Shown here one piece after another: positions 7,951 to 17,404 of a DNA stretch of 64,000 nucleotides. The position numbers were made by a program, and so were the translations under genes. The notes beneath the pieces are model-generated. The model saw only the letters and a list, made by a program, of their open reading frames with translations, did not search any database and was not told the origin of the DNA. Source of the DNA: Gordonia insulae (GTDB lineage: Bacteria > Actinomycetota > Actinomycetes > Mycobacteriales > Mycobacteriaceae); assembly GCF_003855095.1 (NCBI RefSeq), contig NZ_CP033972.1:5146001-5210000 (forward strand), written 5' to 3'. Position 1 is the first letter of the stretch. Every line of letters begins with the position of its first letter.

Positions 7951-9371
7951 GTGACCGAATCGCGCGTCACCTCCGTTCCCTCGCGCTTGCCGCCGAGCCG
8001 GGGAGCAGGCTGCCCTCGACGCGTGCGCTGGCCGCGCGGTTCGGCGCCGGTCCGGTCACGGTGCAGCGTGCACTGGCCGTGTTGGTGAGTGAGGGGATCG
8101 TCGAGACACGTTCGGGGCTGGGCACATTCGTTCGCGGACGATCGGCACCGGCGACTCGCGCCGATGTTGCCTGGCAGACGGCCGCGCTCGGTCCGGAGCG
8201 GGGTGGTCCGTCCCCGGTCGGATCGTCGATGCGTCAGATCCCGCACGACACCATTGCGATGCACAGCGGCTACCCCGACGCCGACCTGCTACCGATCCGC
8301 GAGATCCGGAGCGCATTCGCTCGTGTCTCCCGTGGCGCCGGGGGAGGAGCGAGCGGGCCGGGGCGATACCGCCACGACGCCTTCCAGCGCCCGCCCACGG
8401 CCGGGCTTCCCGATCTCCGCCGTTGGTTCGTCGACGACCTCGGCGCCGACGGCTGGCGCGACACCGACGCCGTCATCGCCTCGGGTGGGCAGGCCGCCCT
8501 CGCCGCGACGTTTCGTGCCCTGGCGGCACCGGGTGATCCGATCGTGATGGAGTCGCCCACCTACTGGGGTGCCATCGCGGCGGCGCGGCAGGCGGGTCTG
8601 GTGATCGTGCCGGTGCCGCGCACCGACGGCGCACCGAGCGACGCCGACCTCGACGACGCGTTCGCATCATCGGGTGCACGGCTCTGCTACGCCCAGCCCA
8701 CCTATGCGAATCCGACCGGCGATGTGTGGACGGCGACGCAGCGCGCCCAGGTGTTGGATGTGGTGCGCGCGCATCGGGCGTTCATCGTCGAGGACGACTG
8801 GGCGCACGACTTCGCGATGGAGACCCCGCCGCGACCGTTGGTGTCTGCCGACACCGACGGACATGTCGTCTACATCCGGTCGCTGACGAAGAGTCTCTCG
8901 TTGACGGTCCGGGTGGCCGCGGTGCTCGCGCGTGGCCCGGCCCGCTCGCGCATCGAGAACGCGCTGACCGTGTCCGACCTGTACGTCTCCCCGGTGCTGC
9001 AGGCGGTGGCGCTCGACGTCGTGTCGCGGCCCGGGTGGCGCACCCACATCCAACGGCTCCGGCGCGCTCTGCAGCTGCGCCGCGACACGCTGGTGGACGA
9101 GCTCGCCACCCGTGCCCCGCAGATCGACGTGGCCCGACCGCCGCGTGGCGGGCTGAACGTATGGGCGGAACTGCCCGGTCACGGTTCCGACGGCGCGCCG
9201 ACGGATCCGGAGCTCGTCGCGGCACGCACCCTCGGCCGCGGACTGTCGATCTCACCGGGCGGGGAGTGGTTCCCGACCGAGCCGACGGGTCCGTTCATCC
9301 GGCTCAACTTCGCCGCCGCCCCGCCCGAGCGCTACGCCGAGGCCGTGGAGATCCTGGTGGGTGCGTTGTGA
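7935..9371 (+). CDS. MocR/PdxR-family regulator (GntR helix-turn-helix + aminotransferase domain)
   Basis: 478 residues. An N-terminal GntR winged helix (about residues 5-72: RLPSTRALAARFGAGPVTVQ, then SEGIVETRSGLGTFVRGR) is joined to a class-I aminotransferase-fold domain. The PLP-binding region shows CYAQPTYANPTGD and the Schiff-base lysine in IRSLTKSLSL. MocR regulators use PLP or its adducts as effectors. An open frame continues 160 codons upstream, but it is antisense to the transporter; the HTH begins right after ATG 7935, which sets the start. It probably controls the divergent EamA transporter. Confidence 0.88.
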   Translation: MSDDSSDRIARHLRSLALAAEPGSRLPSTRALAARFGAGPVTVQRALAVLVSEGIVETRSGLGTFVRGRSAPATRADVAWQTAALGPERGGPSPVGSSMRQIPHDTIAMHSGYPDADLLPIREIRSAFARVSRGAGGGASGPGRYRHDAFQRPPTAGLPDLRRWFVDDLGADGWRDTDAVIASGGQAALAATFRALAAPGDPIVMESPTYWGAIAAARQAGLVIVPVPRTDGAPSDADLDDAFASSGARLCYAQPTYANPTGDVWTATQRAQVLDVVRAHRAFIVEDDWAHDFAMETPPRPLVSADTDGHVVYIRSLTKSLSLTVRVAAVLARGPARSRIENALTVSDLYVSPVLQAVALDVVSRPGWRTHIQRLRRALQLRRDTLVDELATRAPQIDVARPPRGGLNVWAELPGHGSDGAPTDPELVAARTLGRGLSISPGGEWFPTEPTGPFIRLNFAAAPPERYAEAVEILVGAL

Positions 9372-9400
9372 CCGGTGGACAGGAGCAGTTCCGGGGCGTT

Positions 9401-9430
9401 TTGGGTTAGACGGTGCGGGTGATCTACACT
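9401..9430 (+). promoter_or_regulatory. Candidate promoter for tRNA-Trp-secE-nusG
   Basis: TTGGGT (9401-9406) and TACACT (9425-9430) with an 18-bp spacer. A second possible -10, TAGGGT, lies at 9469-9474. The 9372-9560 gap otherwise shows no gene. Confidence 0.4.
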
Positions 9431-9560
9431 GAAGTGTCTGGATTGGCTCAGACTTGCGCGCTGCCCAATAGGGTGGCGCGTTGGTTTTGTCGGGAGGTTT
9501 CCGGCGGAGGCGATCGAGATGGCAGCTGTACCGTGGCGTCGAGCCGCGAAACAGTCGCAA

Positions 9561-9633
<73 letters not shown>

Positions 9634-9672
9634 CCCTGGTGAGGGCACACGTTGACGAGAGGAACCTCGAAG

Positions 9673-10125
9673 GTGAGCAAGCGAGATCGAGCTGCCCGCG
9701 CCAAAGGCGCGGGAGAAGACGCCGCTGCCGACTCGGTGGAGGAGCTCGAAGGTAGCGAGGGCACCGAGGGTGGTGCCGACACGTCGGCCGAACTCCGGCC
9801 GTCGGGCAAGCGCTCGTCGCGAGGTCGTCGATCGTCGACGAGTGCCTCCAGCACCGACAGCGAGACGGAATCCGACACCGGATCCGCCGTCGCGGTCAAG
9901 GAACGCAAGAAGAAGGCAGCTGAGGGCGAGAGCCGGAATCCGTTCGTTCGGATCTGGGTTTTCCTGCAGCAGGTCGTCGCCGAACTGAAGAAGGTCATCT
10001 GGCCCACGCGCCGGGAGATGATCACCTACACGATCGTCGTGCTGGTCTTCGTGATCATCATGACCGCCTTCATCTCGGGTCTCGACGTCGTCTTCGCCAA
10101 GGGAGTCCTCTGGCTGTTCGGCTGA
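9673..10125 (+). CDS. secE: Preprotein translocase subunit SecE
   Basis: 150 residues. The first ~80 are charged and disordered (Glu/Ser/Arg-rich), the usual actinobacterial extension. The conserved core is [20 protein letters not shown] followed by one transmembrane helix ([19 protein letters not shown]). SecE stabilises SecY in the Sec channel. I chose GTG 9673, nine bases after an AGAGGA site, over an upstream TTG at 9652. Linked to nusG. Confidence 0.94.
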   Translation: MSKRDRAARAKGAGEDAAADSVEELEGSEGTEGGADTSAELRPSGKRSSRGRRSSTSASSTDSETESDTGSAVAVKERKKKAAEGESRNPFVRIWVFLQQVVAELKKVIWPTRREMITYTIVVLVFVIIMTAFISGLDVVFAKGVLWLFG

Positions 10126-10195
10126 CGCGACCCGCGCGAGTGGGCACAGGCCGAGGCCAGGACGACCGGAAACCGACAGAGGAGCGTGGGCTGCA

Positions 10196-11065
10196 GTGAG
10201 CACCCCGGAGAACGAGATCGAATCGACCCCAGAGTCGGTCGACGGAATCGACCAGTCGGCGGTGGACACCGTCGACGAGACCGACGATCCCGGTGTCGAG
10301 GCACAGGTCGAGGCCGCCGAGGATGACGCTGCAGCCGTCGAGGGCGGCGAGGCCGCTGTCGAGGAAGCCATCGAGGACGCCGTCGCCGACGAGGTCGAGG
10401 TGGCCGACGAGGTCGCTGCCGAGGAAGCGCCCGCCGAGGACGCCGACCCGGTCGAGGAACTGCGCAAGCAGCTGCGTCGCGCGCCCGGTGACTGGTACGT
10501 GATCCACAGCTACGCCGGCTACGAGAACAAGGTGAAGGCCAACCTCGAGACCCGCGTCCAGAACCTCGACGTCGGCGACTACATCTTCCAGGTCGAGGTA
10601 CCGACCGAAGAGGTCACCGAGATCAAGAACGGTCAGCCGAAGAAGGTCAACCGCAAGGTGCTGCCGGGATACATCCTGGTGCGCATGGACCTCAACGACG
10701 AGTCGTGGGGCGCGGTGCGCAACACCCCGGGTGTGACCGGATTCGTCGGGATGACCTCCAAGCCGTCGCCGTTGTCGCTCGACGAGGTGCTGCAGTTCCT
10801 GATGCCGCGCGTGGAGGCCAAGAAGCCTGCGCGCGCCGGTGCCGGGGCCGAGGGTGTCGAGGCGGCCGCCGCCGCGGCGACCGCGGTCATCGAGGTGGAC
10901 TTCGAGGTCGGCGAGTCGGTCACCGTCATGGACGGCCCGTTCGCGACGCTGCCCGCATCGATCAGTGAGGTCAACGCCGAGCAGCGCAAGGTCAAGGTGC
11001 TGGTGTCGATCTTCGGTCGCGAGACCCCGGTCGAGCTCGGCTTCAACCAGGTCGAGAAGATTTAG
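10196..11065 (+). CDS. nusG: Transcription termination/antitermination factor NusG
   Basis: 289 residues. About 90 N-terminal residues are very acidic (repeated Ala-Glu-Asp-Val); the NGN domain follows from [20 protein letters not shown] with [10 protein letters not shown]. The C-terminal KOW domain carries [20 protein letters not shown] and [10 protein letters not shown]. NusG binds RNA polymerase and couples it to Rho or the ribosome. An inserted Ala-rich linker ([14 protein letters not shown]) separates NGN and KOW. GTG start with GAGG upstream. The acidic extension is longer than in most phyla but common in actinobacteria. Confidence 0.95.
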   Translation: MSTPENEIESTPESVDGIDQSAVDTVDETDDPGVEAQVEAAEDDAAAVEGGEAAVEEAIEDAVADEVEVADEVAAEEAPAEDADPVEELRKQLRRAPGDWYVIHSYAGYENKVKANLETRVQNLDVGDYIFQVEVPTEEVTEIKNGQPKKVNRKVLPGYILVRMDLNDESWGAVRNTPGVTGFVGMTSKPSPLSLDEVLQFLMPRVEAKKPARAGAGAEGVEAAAAAATAVIEVDFEVGESVTVMDGPFATLPASISEVNAEQRKVKVLVSIFGRETPVELGFNQVEKI

Positions 11066-11139
11066 CCCCCACGCGGGACACAAGACTTTCACGTCTCCAG
11101 CGGACGTGGATCTGCAAGAAACAACCAAGGAACAATTAG

Positions 11140-11574
11140 ATGCCTCCCAAGAAGAAGAAGCTCGCCGGGATCATCAAGCTCCAGATCCAGGCAGGCGCGG
11201 CCAACCCGGCTCCGCCCGTGGGTCCGGCGCTCGGTCAGCACGGCGTGAACATCATGGAGTTCTGCAAGGCGTACAACGCGGCGACCGAGTCGCAGCGTGG
11301 CAACGTCATCCCGGTCGAGATCTTCGTGTACGAAGACCGGTCCTTCGACTTCAAGTTGAAGACCCCGCCGGCCGCAAAGCTCCTCCTCAAGGCCGCAGGC
11401 CTGCAGAAGGGCTCGGGCGAGCCGCACGTCAAGAAGGTCGGCAAGGTCAGCATGGACCAGGTCCGTGAGATCGCCAAGACCAAGCAGGAAGACCTCAACG
11501 CCAACGACGTCGAGCAGGCCGCGAAGATCATCGCCGGCACCGCTCGCTCGATGGGTATCACCGTCGAGGGCTGA
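11140..11574 (+). CDS. rplK: Ribosomal protein uL11
   Basis: 144 residues, normal length. Contains [38 protein letters not shown] and the C-terminal rRNA-binding [12 protein letters not shown]. It binds the GTPase-associated centre of 23S rRNA and is needed for RelA-type stringent signalling. Start ATG 11140. Separated from rplA by a 150-bp gap holding a copy of the dispersed repeat. Confidence 0.97.
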
Positions 11575-11583
11575 GTTGCCCGC

Positions 11584-11656
11584 GATCTCGATACGCTGCT
11601 CGCCTGGCGGCTCGCAGCCACTCGATCAGCAGGAATCGCAGCTACTCGATCAGCAG
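11584..11656. repeat. Dispersed intergenic repeat between rplK and rplA
   Basis: Begins GATCTCGATACG, has a GC-rich fold-back interior and ends CACTCGATCAGCAG (to about 11631); a second CTACTCGATCAGCAG follows at 11642-11656. The right end is thus duplicated, a smaller version of the amplification at 4139-4303. It lies inside a ribosomal-protein operon. Confidence 0.8.
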
Positions 11657-11728
11657 AAACCCGTGGGAGGGCCGGCTCGGCCCATCAACCACTAACCCGA
11701 ACATCTACAACGGAGAAAGAACAGAGCA

Positions 11729-12445
11729 ATGGCACAGAAGAGCAAGGCCTACCGCGCCGCCGCGGAGCAGGTCGACAAGAGCAAGCTGTACAGCCCGCTG
11801 GAAGCTGCGCAGCTCGCCAAGGACACGTCGTCGAAGAACACCGACTCGACCGTCGAGGTCGCCGTTCGCCTGGGTGTCGACCCGCGCAAGGCAGACCAGA
11901 TGGTCCGTGGCACCGTCAACCTGCCGCACGGCACCGGTAAGACCGCACGCGTCATCGTGTTCGCCGCCGGCGACAAGGCCGCCGAGGCCGTCGCCGCAGG
12001 CGCCGACGAGGTGGGCGCCGAGGATCTGATCGAGAAGATCCAGGGCGGCTGGCTCGACTTCGACGCGGCGATCGCCACCCCGGACCAGATGGCCAAGGTC
12101 GGCCGCATCGCGCGCGTCCTCGGCCCGCGCGGTCTGATGCCGAACCCGAAGACCGGCACCGTGACCACCGACGTCACCAAGGCCATCAACGACATCAAGG
12201 GCGGCAAGATCAACTTCCGCGTCGACAAGGCAGCGAACCTGCACTTCGTCATCGGTAAGGCGTCATTCGATGTTCAGAAGCTCGCCGAGAACTACGGCGC
12301 CGCCTACGACGAGATCATGCGTGCGAAGCCGTCGGCAGCGAAGGGCCGCTACATCAAGAAGGTCACCGTCTCGACCACCACGGGCCCGGGCATCCCGGTC
12401 GACCCGCAGGTGAGTCGCAACTTCGCGGAGACCGCGACCGACTGA
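11729..12445 (+). CDS. rplA: Ribosomal protein uL1
   Basis: 238 residues, normal length. Shows [22 protein letters not shown] at the start (split here as [12 protein letters not shown] and VDPRKADQ), [15 protein letters not shown], and the C-terminal [14 protein letters not shown]. It forms the L1 stalk of the 50S subunit and in many bacteria represses its own operon. ATG start after GGAGAAAG. Followed by a strong terminator. Confidence 0.96.
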   Translation: MAQKSKAYRAAAEQVDKSKLYSPLEAAQLAKDTSSKNTDSTVEVAVRLGVDPRKADQMVRGTVNLPHGTGKTARVIVFAAGDKAAEAVAAGADEVGAEDLIEKIQGGWLDFDAAIATPDQMAKVGRIARVLGPRGLMPNPKTGTVTTDVTKAINDIKGGKINFRVDKAANLHFVIGKASFDVQKLAENYGAAYDEIMRAKPSAAKGRYIKKVTVSTTTGPGIPVDPQVSRNFAETATD

Positions 12446-12462
12446 TCCGAGCTCTCGACTCG

Positions 12463-12495
12463 AAGCCCCCGATCACGCGAGTGGTCGGGGGCTTT
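12463..12495 (+). terminator. Rho-independent terminator after rplA
   Basis: AAGCCCCCGATCAC pairs with GTGGTCGGGGGCTT around GCGA, followed by a short T-rich tail (TTTGTCGTT). Confidence 0.9.
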
Positions 12496-12597
12496 GTCGT
12501 TGACGGCCGGGTCATCTCGTCGTCTCGCTGCACGGAGGTCGGGGTACGTGAATAATCGCGGGCAGGGGCGGACTCACGAGACCAGGCGGTGACTTTG

Positions 12598-13551
12598 ATG
12601 GAAGTACGACCGACGAAGCTGGCGATCATCGGAGCAGGAGCGGTCGGTACGGCCGTCGCATACGCGTCACTGATCAGAGGTGTGGCCCGCACGATCGCGC
12701 TGATGGACATCAACACCGCGAAGGTGACCGCCGAGGTCCTCGACATGTCACACGGTCTCGAGTTCGTGCCGCGAGCCGACATCATCGGCGACGACGACGT
12801 GTCGGTGTGCGCGGACGCCGACGTCGTGGTGTTCACCGCAGGTGCGAAACAGAAGCCCGGGCAGTCGCGGCTCGAATTGGCCGAGGCCACCATCGGTTTG
12901 ACGAAGAAGATCATGCCGGGCGTGCTCGAGGTCGCACCGAACGCGGTCTACATCATGGTCACCAACCCGGTCGACATCGTCACCTATGCCGCTCTGAAAT
13001 ACAGTGGCCTGCCGAACAATCAGCTGTTCGGGTCGGGCACGGTCCTCGACTCCTCCCGGTTGCGGTTCCTCATCGCGCAGCACTGCGACGTCGCGGTGCA
13101 GAACGTCCACGCCTACATCGTCGGCGAACACGGTGACAGCGAGATCCCGCTGTGGAGTTCCGCGAGCATCGGCGGTGTGCCACTGCTGCACTGGAAGCCG
13201 TTGGGCGACGGGCAGGCCATCGACGCGGCGGCCCGCGAGCGGATCCACCACGAGGTGGTGCACGCCGCGTACAAGATCATCGAGGGCAAGGGCGCCACGA
13301 ACTATGCGATCGGCCTGGCCGCCACCCGCATCGTCGAGGCGGTGCTCAACAATGAGCACCGTGTGCTGCCGGTCTCCACGGTTGCGACCGGCTACGAGGG
13401 TCTCGACGACGTCTGCCTCTCGCTGCCGACCATCGTCGATCGGGGAGGCGCGCAGACGCGGCTGGAGATGCCGATGTCCGACGACGAACTCTCCGGCCTG
13501 ATGCACTCGGCGGAGACACTGCGGGCCATGCAGGCGAAGTTCGGTCTCTAG
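12598..13551 (+). CDS. ldh: L-lactate dehydrogenase
   Basis: About 317 residues. NAD-binding IIGAGAVGTAVAYA near the N-terminus; substrate loop AGAKQKPGQSRLEL with Gln, as in lactate rather than malate dehydrogenases; TNPVDIVTY; SGTVLDSSRLRFL; and the catalytic histidine in VGEHGDSEIP. It interconverts pyruvate and lactate with NADH in the cytoplasm. Start is ATG 12598 or GTG 12589 (neither has a strong ribosome-binding site). It stands alone behind the rplA terminator. Mycobacteria mostly use membrane L-lactate dehydrogenase, so a soluble NAD enzyme is a genus difference. Confidence 0.9.
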   Translation: MEVRPTKLAIIGAGAVGTAVAYASLIRGVARTIALMDINTAKVTAEVLDMSHGLEFVPRADIIGDDDVSVCADADVVVFTAGAKQKPGQSRLELAEATIGLTKKIMPGVLEVAPNAVYIMVTNPVDIVTYAALKYSGLPNNQLFGSGTVLDSSRLRFLIAQHCDVAVQNVHAYIVGEHGDSEIPLWSSASIGGVPLLHWKPLGDGQAIDAAARERIHHEVVHAAYKIIEGKGATNYAIGLAATRIVEAVLNNEHRVLPVSTVATGYEGLDDVCLSLPTIVDRGGAQTRLEMPMSDDELSGLMHSAETLRAMQAKFGL

Positions 13552-13653
13552 GCGCGTCCATCGTTCGGGTGATTCCCGAGTCGGTTTCTTTCCCGTGCAC
13601 CTCGTGACGGCTATCGTGACGGGGTTCATCGAGGAATGTGGGAAGAGGTCGTC

Positions 13654-13929
13654 ATGCGGTACTCGCGGAGAATCGTCGTCGGAATGCTGGCATCGGCGGC
13701 GGTGGTGATCGCGCCGCTGGCGGTGGCGGCGCCGGCGGAAGCGGCGACGACCTACAAGAACTGCGACGCGTTGAACGGCGACTATCCGCACGGTGTCGGG
13801 GAACCCGGCGCCGTCGACTCGACGTCGGGGACCCCGGTCACCGATTTCACGGTGGACCAGGACGTCTACGACGCCAACAAGAGTGGCCGGGATCGGGACG
13901 GCGACGGCATCGCCTGTGAGCAACACTGA
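13654..13929 (+). CDS. Secreted excalibur calcium-binding protein
   Basis: 91 residues. An N-terminal signal peptide (RRIVVGMLASAAVVIAPLAV then AAPAEA, probable cleavage near residue 30) precedes an excalibur domain: YKNCDALN, YPHGVG and the EF-hand-like loop DRDGDGIACE with its paired cysteine. Such domains bind calcium outside the cell; the partner is unknown. ATG 13654 follows GGAAGAGG at good spacing, so it is preferred to ATG 13636. Confidence 0.85.
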   Translation: MRYSRRIVVGMLASAAVVIAPLAVAAPAEAATTYKNCDALNGDYPHGVGEPGAVDSTSGTPVTDFTVDQDVYDANKSGRDRDGDGIACEQH

Positions 13930-13951
13930 TCGGTGAGCCACACTGGACTGC

Positions 13952-14371
13952 GTGTTCACCCCTCGTGAGGACGAGAACCGCCGTCTGCTGCGTGCGCGCG
14001 ACGCCATCGACCGTGCGTACGCCGAACCGCTCGACATCGCGACGCTGTCCGGCATCGCGCTGATCTCACCGGCCCATTTCATCCGGCGGTTCCGGGACGT
14101 GTTCGGCGAGACGCCGCATCGCTATCTGCAGCGTCGCCGCATCGAACGAGCCTGCGCGCTGTTGCGCCACACCGAACTCCCGGTGACCGACGTCGCCCGT
14201 GCGGTCGGGTACGAGAGCCTCGGCACATTCGGCCGGACGTTCACCGCGATCATCGGGCGGAGCCCGACCGCGTATCGGCTGACCGCTGCGCCGACGCGGG
14301 TGCCGTCGTGCTTCGTGAAGGACTGGACGCGGCCGCATGCGAATTCGAGCAGTTTCGGAGAAGCGTCGTAG
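13952..14371 (+). CDS. AraC-type regulator, DNA-binding domain only
   Basis: 139 residues. Two helix-turn-helix motifs of the AraC C-terminal type cover residues ~15-110 (LDIATLSGIALISPAHFIRR, then LPVTDVARAVGYESLGTFGR and FTAIIGRSPTAYR). No sensor domain is attached. GTG start. The VOC protein follows 26 bp later on the same strand, a pairing often seen in actinobacteria, suggesting co-expression and shared response to a small molecule. Confidence 0.85.
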   Translation: MFTPREDENRRLLRARDAIDRAYAEPLDIATLSGIALISPAHFIRRFRDVFGETPHRYLQRRRIERACALLRHTELPVTDVARAVGYESLGTFGRTFTAIIGRSPTAYRLTAAPTRVPSCFVKDWTRPHANSSSFGEAS

Positions 14372-14397
14372 TACGCGACCGTCGTATCGTCGGGCGC

Positions 14398-14871
14398 ATG
14401 ATCAACGGCATCAGCATCCACTCCATCTACGTCCTCGACCAGGACGTCGCGCTCGACTTCTACGTCGGCAAGCTCGGTTTCGTCGTCACCACCGACGTCG
14501 ACATGGGATTCATGCGATGGCTGACCATCGCCACGCCCGGGCAGCCCGATCGCGAGATCCTGTTGTCACTACCCGGTCCGCCGGCGATCTCCGAGGACGC
14601 CGCCGCGCGGGTCCGTGAGCTGGTGACGATCGGCGCGCTCGGTGCGACCATCCTGTCCACCGACGACTGCCGCGCGACCTATGCCGACCTCGCCGCCAAG
14701 GGCGTCGAGTTCACCCAGGAGCCCGAGGACCAGCCGTACGGCATCGACTGCGCGTTCCGCGACCCGTTCGGCAACCACATCCGGATGACCCAGCGGACCG
14801 ACGAGCGAGAGGTCTCCGACGAGGACATCGCGCGCTGGGCACCCGACGATTCCGAGGGTTCCGACACCTGA
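14398..14871 (+). CDS. VOC-superfamily (glyoxalase/dioxygenase-like) protein
   Basis: 157 residues with two beta-alpha-beta-beta-beta units: SIHSIYVLDQDVALDFYVGK at the start and DCAFRDPFGNHIRMTQR near the end. The metal ligands expected of active members are only partly evident (H at residue 8 region, E/H in the second half), so enzyme or binding protein are both possible. It is the likely partner of the upstream AraC protein. Substrate unknown. Confidence 0.8.
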   Translation: MINGISIHSIYVLDQDVALDFYVGKLGFVVTTDVDMGFMRWLTIATPGQPDREILLSLPGPPAISEDAAARVRELVTIGALGATILSTDDCRATYADLAAKGVEFTQEPEDQPYGIDCAFRDPFGNHIRMTQRTDEREVSDEDIARWAPDDSEGSDT

Positions 14872-14950
14872 GCGCTCGACCGATTTCGCATGCCTGCACC
14901 GAATATGGCGTCGAGTGGAACCGATCGGCCCGCTGGATAGTCTGATAGAT

Positions 14951-15816
14951 ATGCGCGATGACAAGCTGCTGACCCGGATCTCGGCCCTGCTGCGACAGGC
15001 GGAGGGGACCGACAACCCGCATGAGGCCGAGACGTTCATGCAGGCCGCCCAGCGGCTGGCGACGGCGGCGTCGATCGACCTGGCGGTGGCGCGGTCGCAC
15101 GATCCGGCGGGTCGTCGGGACACCACTCCGGTGACGCGCCAGATCGCCATCGGCACGGCCGGCAAACGCGGTCTGAAGACCTACGTGCAGCTGTTCGTCG
15201 CGATCGCGCGCGCCAACGATGTCACGGTCGATGTCGCGGGCAACTCGACGTTCGTGATGGCCTATGGCTTCGGCGCGGACATCGACACCTGCGAGACGCT
15301 GTACACCTCGCTCGTCGTGCAGATGGTCGCCGCGAGTGACGCCTACCTGCGCTCCGGGGCCTACAAGGGGGAGGAGTTCTCCCGGGTGGTGACCCGTGGA
15401 AGCGGCTGGCGCGCACGGCGGGTGGTGGAGACCAAGCCGCTCTCGCCGATCACCGCCCGGCTGAACTTCCAGTCGGCGTTCGCCGAGCGGATCGGCAAGC
15501 GGTTGAGCGAGGCCCGCGAGCAGGCGCGCGCGGAGGCGCTCGGTGCGGATCCCGACGGTGACGGCACGCCGACCGGACAGGCGTCGGGGAGAAGCGGGCG
15601 AGCCCATCCGCCACCGCAGTGGCGTTGCGTGACAAGGAGATCGAGGTGACGGACTTCTACCGCACGGAGTCCAGGGCCCGCGGTACGTGGCGGCCGTCGA
15701 GTGCGTCGGCGGGGTACTCCGAAGCAGCCCGCAAAGCCGGTGATCGTGCGGGACGTCGGGCAAAGATCGGTGCGGACCGGGAGTTCGGCAACGCCCGCGG
15801 CGCGCTGGAGGAGTGA
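14951..15816 (+). pseudogene. DUF2786-domain protein, frameshifted
   Basis: The N-terminal part (14951-15589, MRDDKLLTRISALLRQAEGT, then NPHEAETFMQAAQRLA) is a DUF2786 protein. In the original frame it ends at 15649 in an Arg/Pro-rich tail of no family character. One frame over, GEKRASPSATAVALRDKEIE and VTDFYRTESRARGTW continue to 15816 and look like the normal C-terminus. Adding one G to the run at 15586-15589 joins the parts into a protein of about 288 residues. It is therefore either a real frameshift or a base missed in a homopolymer. Function unknown. The zincin at 16877 may be its functional partner. Confidence 0.8.
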
Positions 15817-15827
15817 GCGCGCTGCGA

Positions 15828-16787
15828 TCAGGGCTCGGTCGACCGTGCGGGGGTGCGTCCGTCCGTGCCGAAGAACTCGTCGAATGTGTCGTTGACCCGT
15901 CGCGGGAAGGGCCGCGGCGTGCCGACCCGAGGACGCAGCCACGAGCCCACGGTGCCCTCGTCGCAGACCGCCGAGTGCACCACGATGGCGCACACCACGA
16001 CGATCGCGGCGAAGAAGAACAGCCAGCTGATCGCCACGAAGACCACGCCGAGTGTCCCGTAGTGGCGGGTGGTCTCGCCGAGGATGGCGGGCAGGAACAC
16101 GCGGCTGCCCACCAGCAGGACCGTGATGAACACGCCGGTCACCGCGCCGTTGAGGGCCATCAGTCGCATTGGCACCTGCGAGGACACCAGGAGTCTGGGA
16201 AGTGCGGTCCACATGGTCGCCCAGATCAGGAACGTGGCCAGCACCTCCAGTCCGACACCGATGGGTCCGTACCCCCCTATGGTCCATCCGGTGACCGTCA
16301 GCGTGTGCAGCGGCGCGGCGAAACCCTGCGCGACGACGCCGACGGGCAGGGCGAAGATCACCACCACCCATCGCCACCAGCCGGAGATGGGCAGCTTGGT
16401 CACCTGCCAGATCGACACGTACATGCGGCCCAGGGCCCGGGAGAGCGAGGTGGCGCCGGCGATGGTCATCAGCGCGGCGAAGATCCCGATGGTGGTGATC
16501 GACCCCGGGTCGGATTTCACGAAATCGACCGAGTCGGGATCGATGCCCAACCCACTGAGCGCCTTGGTGATGACCGTGTGGCTGGGCAGCGCCGTCAGCA
16601 GGATGACGATCGGCAGCACCGAGGTGAACGCCTGGGCGGCAAGGGTCATCGAGCGATCCGTCACGTCGTTGACGGCGAGATCGCGCAGGATGCGCAGCAC
16701 GAGGTTCGCGCCGGGGACGCGGCGAGCACGCTGGGCCGCGGCCAGGGCGCGCTGCTGTGCCCGGGCACTCAGCGAAGGAGAACTCAC
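15828..16787 (-). CDS. YihY/BrkB-family inner-membrane protein
   Basis: 319 residues with about six membrane helices (for instance SMTLAAQAFTSVLPIVILLT, and near the end LGVVFVAISWLFFFAAIVVV). The family is widespread and called YihY/virulence factor BrkB; its role is not established (the old RNase BN label was wrong). GTG start. The C-terminal 40 residues are cytoplasmic and charged. The gene is convergent with the DUF2786 gene and divergent from the zincin. Confidence 0.85.
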   Translation of the reverse strand: MSSPSLSARAQQRALAAAQRARRVPGANLVLRILRDLAVNDVTDRSMTLAAQAFTSVLPIVILLTALPSHTVITKALSGLGIDPDSVDFVKSDPGSITTIGIFAALMTIAGATSLSRALGRMYVSIWQVTKLPISGWWRWVVVIFALPVGVVAQGFAAPLHTLTVTGWTIGGYGPIGVGLEVLATFLIWATMWTALPRLLVSSQVPMRLMALNGAVTGVFITVLLVGSRVFLPAILGETTRHYGTLGVVFVAISWLFFFAAIVVVCAIVVHSAVCDEGTVGSWLRPRVGTPRPFPRRVNDTFDEFFGTDGRTPARSTEP

Positions 16788-16876
16788 GCCGCACCTCTCC
16801 TGTCCGCGTACCGGCCGCTCCGCGTGGCCGCCCGTCAGATCGTAATGCGTGCGACGGTACCCGGGGAGAGTCGGCG

Positions 16877-17377
16877 ATGACGCCGCGCGACGCCGGACGC
16901 AGCCGGCTCTACGAGGCCGAGCGCATGGTGCTGCAGATGTTCGAGCGGCCCGGTGTGGGGCGGACCGTCCGGATCGCCGGCACCGAGGTGACCCTGCCCG
17001 TCGAGGCCCGCTTCGCGTCGGTGGATTCTGTAAGCGACCACGTCGACCGGGTGCTCGCCATGCCCGCGGTACGCGCGCGGTTCACCCGTGCCGGCGAATC
17101 TGTCGGGGTGCGCGAGCGGCAGGGACATCGCTCGGCGCACTATCACCGAACGGCGAGCGGGACGGCGGAGATCGCGATCCCGTCGTCGTCCGAGGGGCGG
17201 TGGGCGCTGCGCGAACTGGTGGTCCTGCACGAACTGGCCCATCACCTCGACGACTCGGGCGGACCGGCGCACGGTCGGGGGTTCGTCGACACGCTCATCG
17301 ACCTCGTCGCCGCCGTGCTGGGACCGGAGACCGGGTTCGTCTATCGCGTGGTCTTCGGGGACAGCGGGGTGATGTGA
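16877..17377 (+). CDS. Small zincin-like metallohydrolase (TIGR04338 type)
   Basis: 166 residues. The zinc motif HELAHH lies in LREL-VVLHELAHHLDDSGG with a downstream HGRGF that may supply the third ligand. It resembles an actinobacterial family of putative metallohydrolases of about 160 residues which, as I recall, tends to occur near DUF2786 proteins; one is found here two genes upstream. No signal peptide, so cytoplasmic. Substrate unknown. ATG 16877 follows GGGGAG. Confidence 0.75.
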   Translation: MTPRDAGRSRLYEAERMVLQMFERPGVGRTVRIAGTEVTLPVEARFASVDSVSDHVDRVLAMPAVRARFTRAGESVGVRERQGHRSAHYHRTASGTAEIAIPSSSEGRWALRELVVLHELAHHLDDSGGPAHGRGFVDTLIDLVAAVLGPETGFVYRVVFGDSGVM

Positions 17378-17404
17378 TGTCCGTGTGCGGAAGGGGCGGG
17401 GCGG

